Shown in pieces: positions 8,201-10,010 of a stretch of DNA of 10,010 nucleotides (position 1 is its first letter; every line of letters begins with the position of its first letter). The position numbers and the translations under genes are program-made. The DNA is from Chloromonas sp. AAM2 (taxonomy: Eukaryota > Chlorophyta > Chlorophyceae > Chlamydomonadales > Chlamydomonadaceae), in assembly GCA_004335635.1 (NCBI GenBank), contig QAXH01006057.1, positions 1-10,010 on the forward strand, in the 5' to 3' direction. The notes under the pieces were generated by a model. The model made no database searches. It was not told where the DNA came from and was given only the letters and a program-made list of their open reading frames with translations.

Positions 8201-8502
8201 TGGTCCTGCAGAGCTTTGGCCTGGGGGCTAGGCCTAAGTCATGACATTCATTCACAGTGCCACGTGCGACCTGCCTTGCATGAAGGTTTGAGTACATCGC
8301 ACCCAACCCTCATGCTGCACCGGAACGTGCGTCAGCTGAGCCACAGGAGCCAACGGAGCAGCAGCAGATGCCAGTGGCAGCCGTAGCAGCAAAAGTAGCA
8401 GCAGGAGTGCAAGAACCACAACGTCAACGGCAGGAACAGCAGCAGGAACAGCAGCAGGAGCTGCCACAGGCAGATGTCGTGCAGCAAGACAAACAGCAAT
8501 AG
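5277..8502 (+). CDS. EED/ESC/FIE-like WD40 protein (putative PRC2 subunit), eight exons
   Basis: Exons 5277-5396, 5725-5898, 6049-6117, 6476-6694, 6997-7189, 7549-7731, 8001-8157 and 8286-8502 sum to 1332 bp, 443 codons plus TAG, with every junction in phase. Human EED is 441 residues. Motifs in EED order are ESHNTPVVQLAFN (EED DHNQPLFGVQFN), VASVGGDQATVYDD, ALRAVAW, WLAVSGCDHVVQVLSV, a GH (about 146-147) and LLLSMSQDGSVRVWDV (W about 176), FFLTGHGSGEVCRWDL (W about 215), VDCIRFIADDRVAVKTC (about 241), GNTSGSVHVY, and APVRACGLSHDCRHL to FIFRFEY, the C-terminal blade ending where EED has IWRWD. A Gln-rich tail of about 60 residues follows. EED scaffolds PRC2 in the nucleus and reads H3K27me3. 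The start is ATG 5277 with TGA at 5271 in frame upstream; an earlier exon is possible. The main alternative is an LRWD1-like WD40 protein, but the leucine-rich repeats are absent and the last blade fits EED better. Confidence 0.68.
6695..6996 (+). other. Intron 4 of the EED-like gene, with an in-frame alternative acceptor
   Basis: The intron runs from GTGAGT (6695) to CTCCAG (6996). A second acceptor, GAGCTGCAG ending at 6927, is in the same phase and would add 23 codons beginning VAWHAAHI. Taken at 6997, the blade is about five residues shorter between its His and Trp than in EED, so part of this stretch may be exonic or may hide a microexon. Confidence 0.4.
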
Positions 8503-8560
8503 CATCAGTTGCTGCAACAGCAGAAACAGCAGGAGCAGGAAATGCAGGGCAATGATTTGA
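8349..8560. repeat. CAG-rich imperfect trinucleotide tract
   Basis: Runs of CAGCAG, CAGGAACAGCAG and CAACAG with many substitutions encode the Gln-rich C-terminal tail of the EED-like protein (for example RQRQEQQQEQQQELPQ). The tract continues about 60 bp past the TAG stop at 8500-8502 without changing frame. Confidence 0.8.
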
Positions 8561-9120
8561 ACGACCAGCAGGTAGATGCAAAGAACTGCCATGCGCAGCT
8601 GCGGCTGCCTTTGGTTGCATTGACAAGGCTGATGCGCCTCACACTGAAATGGTTTAGTACCTGCATAACTGTCCTTGCATCCCAGCCAGCGCACATCGTG
8701 ATGCTCATGACGTGATGAAGCCTCTGATAGTTGCCTTGGCAGCCTGCGTGTGTGTCCACATGCAAATAGGAGTGCATGCGCTGCTCAATCTGCAGAAAGC
8801 CCAGCATGCGGCGACACAGGCAGAATTGATCCTGCTGCTTGCAGGCTAGCGTCCCACAACAGCAACGACACAAAAGGGCATGGGCTAAACCCGTTCATCA
8901 GGACACAGCGGATGGGACACGTTGACCAGAACTAGTATGAACCAGTAGGGGACCGCTGGCAGCATGCTAACAGAAGCCTTTGCAGCAGATGGACAAGGCG
9001 TCTGTCGTCTGCGCACTTGATTGCTTTTGCTTTGATTGCAATTGCTTTCTCTGCACTTGGAAAAAGATGTTTGTCAGTTCTGGGACAATTCTTGAGTGTC
9101 TAATAGTGGACGGGTGTGTG
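8503..9120 (+). other. 3' flank of the EED-like gene; no recognisable gene
   Basis: The stop-codon frame stays open from 8503 to a TGA at 8713-8715, first with Gln-rich sequence and then with an unremarkable composition. Beyond 8715 I see no family resemblance on either strand. I looked for TGTAA, the usual chlorophyte polyadenylation signal, and for AATAAA between 8503 and 9000 and found neither, so the transcript end is unplaced. Confidence 0.5.
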
Positions 9121-9135
9121 TGTGCCCTCACGAGT

Positions 9136-9585
9136 AAGGGTGAAATTTCCGGTCGGAAACTGCCCGAGGGCTAAGGAAGGCCTTGGAAACCATACCACTT
9201 GCACAAAACGATGTCTCAGACATGGCCGCAACGTGGAGTGACCCTGCAATGAGTGACCCTGCTGCGAACTGAAAGAGGCCAAGGTTCAAACTAAGTTGCT
9301 TGGACAAACGATTCGCAACGTAGCCACGCCCGGCGGTGAATTGAAGTGGGACAATGTCAAGGCTTGTAGCGACTTCATGTGCGGCATTGGCCGCGCCATT
9401 TCCAGACACGTCGGAGTTGCCGGCAAGGGTCAAGGCATTGCCATGGATATTAAGTGTCGCTTCGCACCAGTGGCGCTGAACTCAGAACTAGCAAAGCCGA
9501 CATCCAGATGGAGAGCTGTGGGCTTATCTCGTTCGACTACAAGCGTTCGGCTTTGGCTCAGCCCACATACTCATCCTCGCTGTAA
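9136..9585 (+). pseudogene. Decayed coding sequence of unknown family, three successive -1 frame steps
   Basis: Protein-like sequence runs through four segments: KGEISGRKLPEG (ending at TAA 9172-9174); LRKALETIPLAQNDVSDMAA to SDPAMSDPAAN (ending at TGA 9270-9272); ELKEAKVQTKLLGQTIRNVA through ACSDFMCGIGRAISRHVGVA to GIAMDIK (about 9266-9454); and TSKADIQMESCGLISFDYKR to a final TAA at 9583-9585. The frame moves by -1 each time, as if one base had been lost at each break. Residue composition (charged, amphipathic, Lys from AAG) looks like a true protein of roughly 150 residues. I do not recognise it; a cellular pseudogene or a transposon structural gene are both possible. The opposite-strand open frame at 9128-9433 is taken as its shadow. 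TGTAA at 9581-9585 overlaps the final stop. Confidence 0.45.
9236..9262. repeat. 15-bp-period direct repeat GAGTGACCCTGC
   Basis: The 12-mer GAGTGACCCTGC occurs at 9236-9247 and 9251-9262. The 15-bp spacing duplicates five codons (SDPAM then SDPAA) inside the decayed coding sequence, keeping that frame. Confidence 0.8.
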
Positions 9586-9612
9586 TCACCAAAGTGAGTG
9601 TGACCATGCATA

Positions 9613-9705
9613 CAAGTGCAGCTCATGCAGATGCTCCCATGCATGTAATGCAGCTCATGCAGGTGCTCCCATGCATGCAAGTGCAGCTCATGCAGGTGCT
9701 CCCAT
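9613..9705. repeat. 32-33 bp minisatellite, nearly three copies
   Basis: The core TGCAGCTCATGCAG, followed by RTGCTCCCATG, starts at 9617, 9649 and 9682. Copies differ by a few substitutions and one 1-bp length change. The last copy runs straight into the tetranucleotide satellite. Confidence 0.9.
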
Positions 9706-10010
9706 GACAGACGGACAGACAGACAGACAGGCAGACAGACAGACAGACATACATACAGACAGGCAGACATGCAGACATGCATACATGCATACATGCGAAC
9801 ATGCGAACATGCGAACATGCATGCATGCATACATGCATACATGCATACATGCATACATGCATACATGCATGCATGCATGCATGCATGCATGCATGCATAC
9901 ATGCATACATACATACATACATACATACATACATGCATGCATGCATGCATACATACATACATACATACATACATACATACATACATACATACATACATGC
10001 ATACATACAT
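9706..10010. repeat. Compound tetranucleotide satellite (GACA, TACA, TGCA) in one register
   Basis: Starting with GACA at 9706, the sequence divides into consecutive NNCA tetranucleotides, rarely NNCG as in GACG and TGCG, up to the window edge (76 units). It begins GACA/GGCA-rich, passes through a mixed zone with TGCG-AACA doublets near 9798-9817, and ends as TACA and TGCA blocks. The long minus-strand open frames made of Met-Tyr-Val-Cys and Met-His-Ala-Cys are a by-product of the 4-bp period. Confidence 0.95.

Noticed and set aside
5277..8502. Assignment of the WD40 gene to LRWD1
   Set aside because: Some blades (VDCIRF...DRVAVK...GTI) fit LRWD1 as well, but there are no leucine-rich repeats, the reconstructed length matches EED, and the last blade matches EED spacing. 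Kept as an alternative only.
8500..8502. TAG read as glutamine under a reassigned genetic code
   Set aside because: This is one site in a CAG-rich tract, with no other in-frame TAG/TAA in the conserved exons; too little to claim a variant code.
9128..9433. Minus-strand open frame with GNALTLAGNSDVSGNGAAN-like, beta-helix-flavoured sequence
   Set aside because: The plus strand over the same bases gives a longer protein-like reading that extends past both ends, with a fitting terminal stop, so this frame is more likely its shadow. I am not certain.
9558..10010. Long minus-strand frames encoding MYVC/MHAC repeats
   Set aside because: All three minus frames are open because the tetranucleotide repeat lacks stops; this is not evidence of a protein.

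Overview
This looks like nuclear DNA of a eukaryote, most likely a green alga (chlorophyte). Two genes show GT-AG introns with donors such as GTGAGT, GTGCGT and GTGAGC and acceptors such as CTGCAG. The exons are G/C-rich at third codon positions, and one gene appears to encode a P5B-type ATPase, a family reported as absent from land plants but present in algae, fungi and animals. The taxon is inferred; nothing in the window fixes the species.

Layout. (1) Positions 1-3284 on the minus strand hold the 5' part of a P5B (ATP13A-like) transporter ATPase gene. Three exons are visible (3284-3057, 2520-2173, 435-370) and the gene runs off the left edge. Its 1737-bp second intron contains a dead, 5'-truncated Ty3/gypsy chromovirus in the same orientation: integrase, chromodomain and a probable 3' LTR. 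(2) About 2 kb (3285-5276) separates this gene from a head-to-head neighbour. It holds a poorly defined coding-like relic on the plus strand, a perfect TGACGTCA site and a CACAT-type microsatellite. (3) Positions 5277-8502 on the plus strand hold an eight-exon WD40 gene reconstructed by splice phase. Its 443-codon product best resembles EED/ESC/FIE, the WD40 subunit of Polycomb repressive complex 2, followed by a glutamine-rich tail. (4) Positions 8503-9120 show no recognisable gene. (5) About 9136-9585 is a decayed coding sequence of unknown family, readable only through three successive -1 frame steps. (6) Positions 9613-10010 are a minisatellite, then a compound tetranucleotide satellite that keeps a four-base register to the window edge.

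The two intact genes are not an obvious functional pair: one is a probable endo-lysosomal or vacuolar transporter, the other a probable chromatin protein. Algal PRC2 has been linked to transposon silencing, but any link to the retroelement in the neighbouring intron is only suggestive. No tRNA, rRNA, CRISPR array or prokaryotic operon was seen. Family calls rest on motif recognition from memory, not on database searches.
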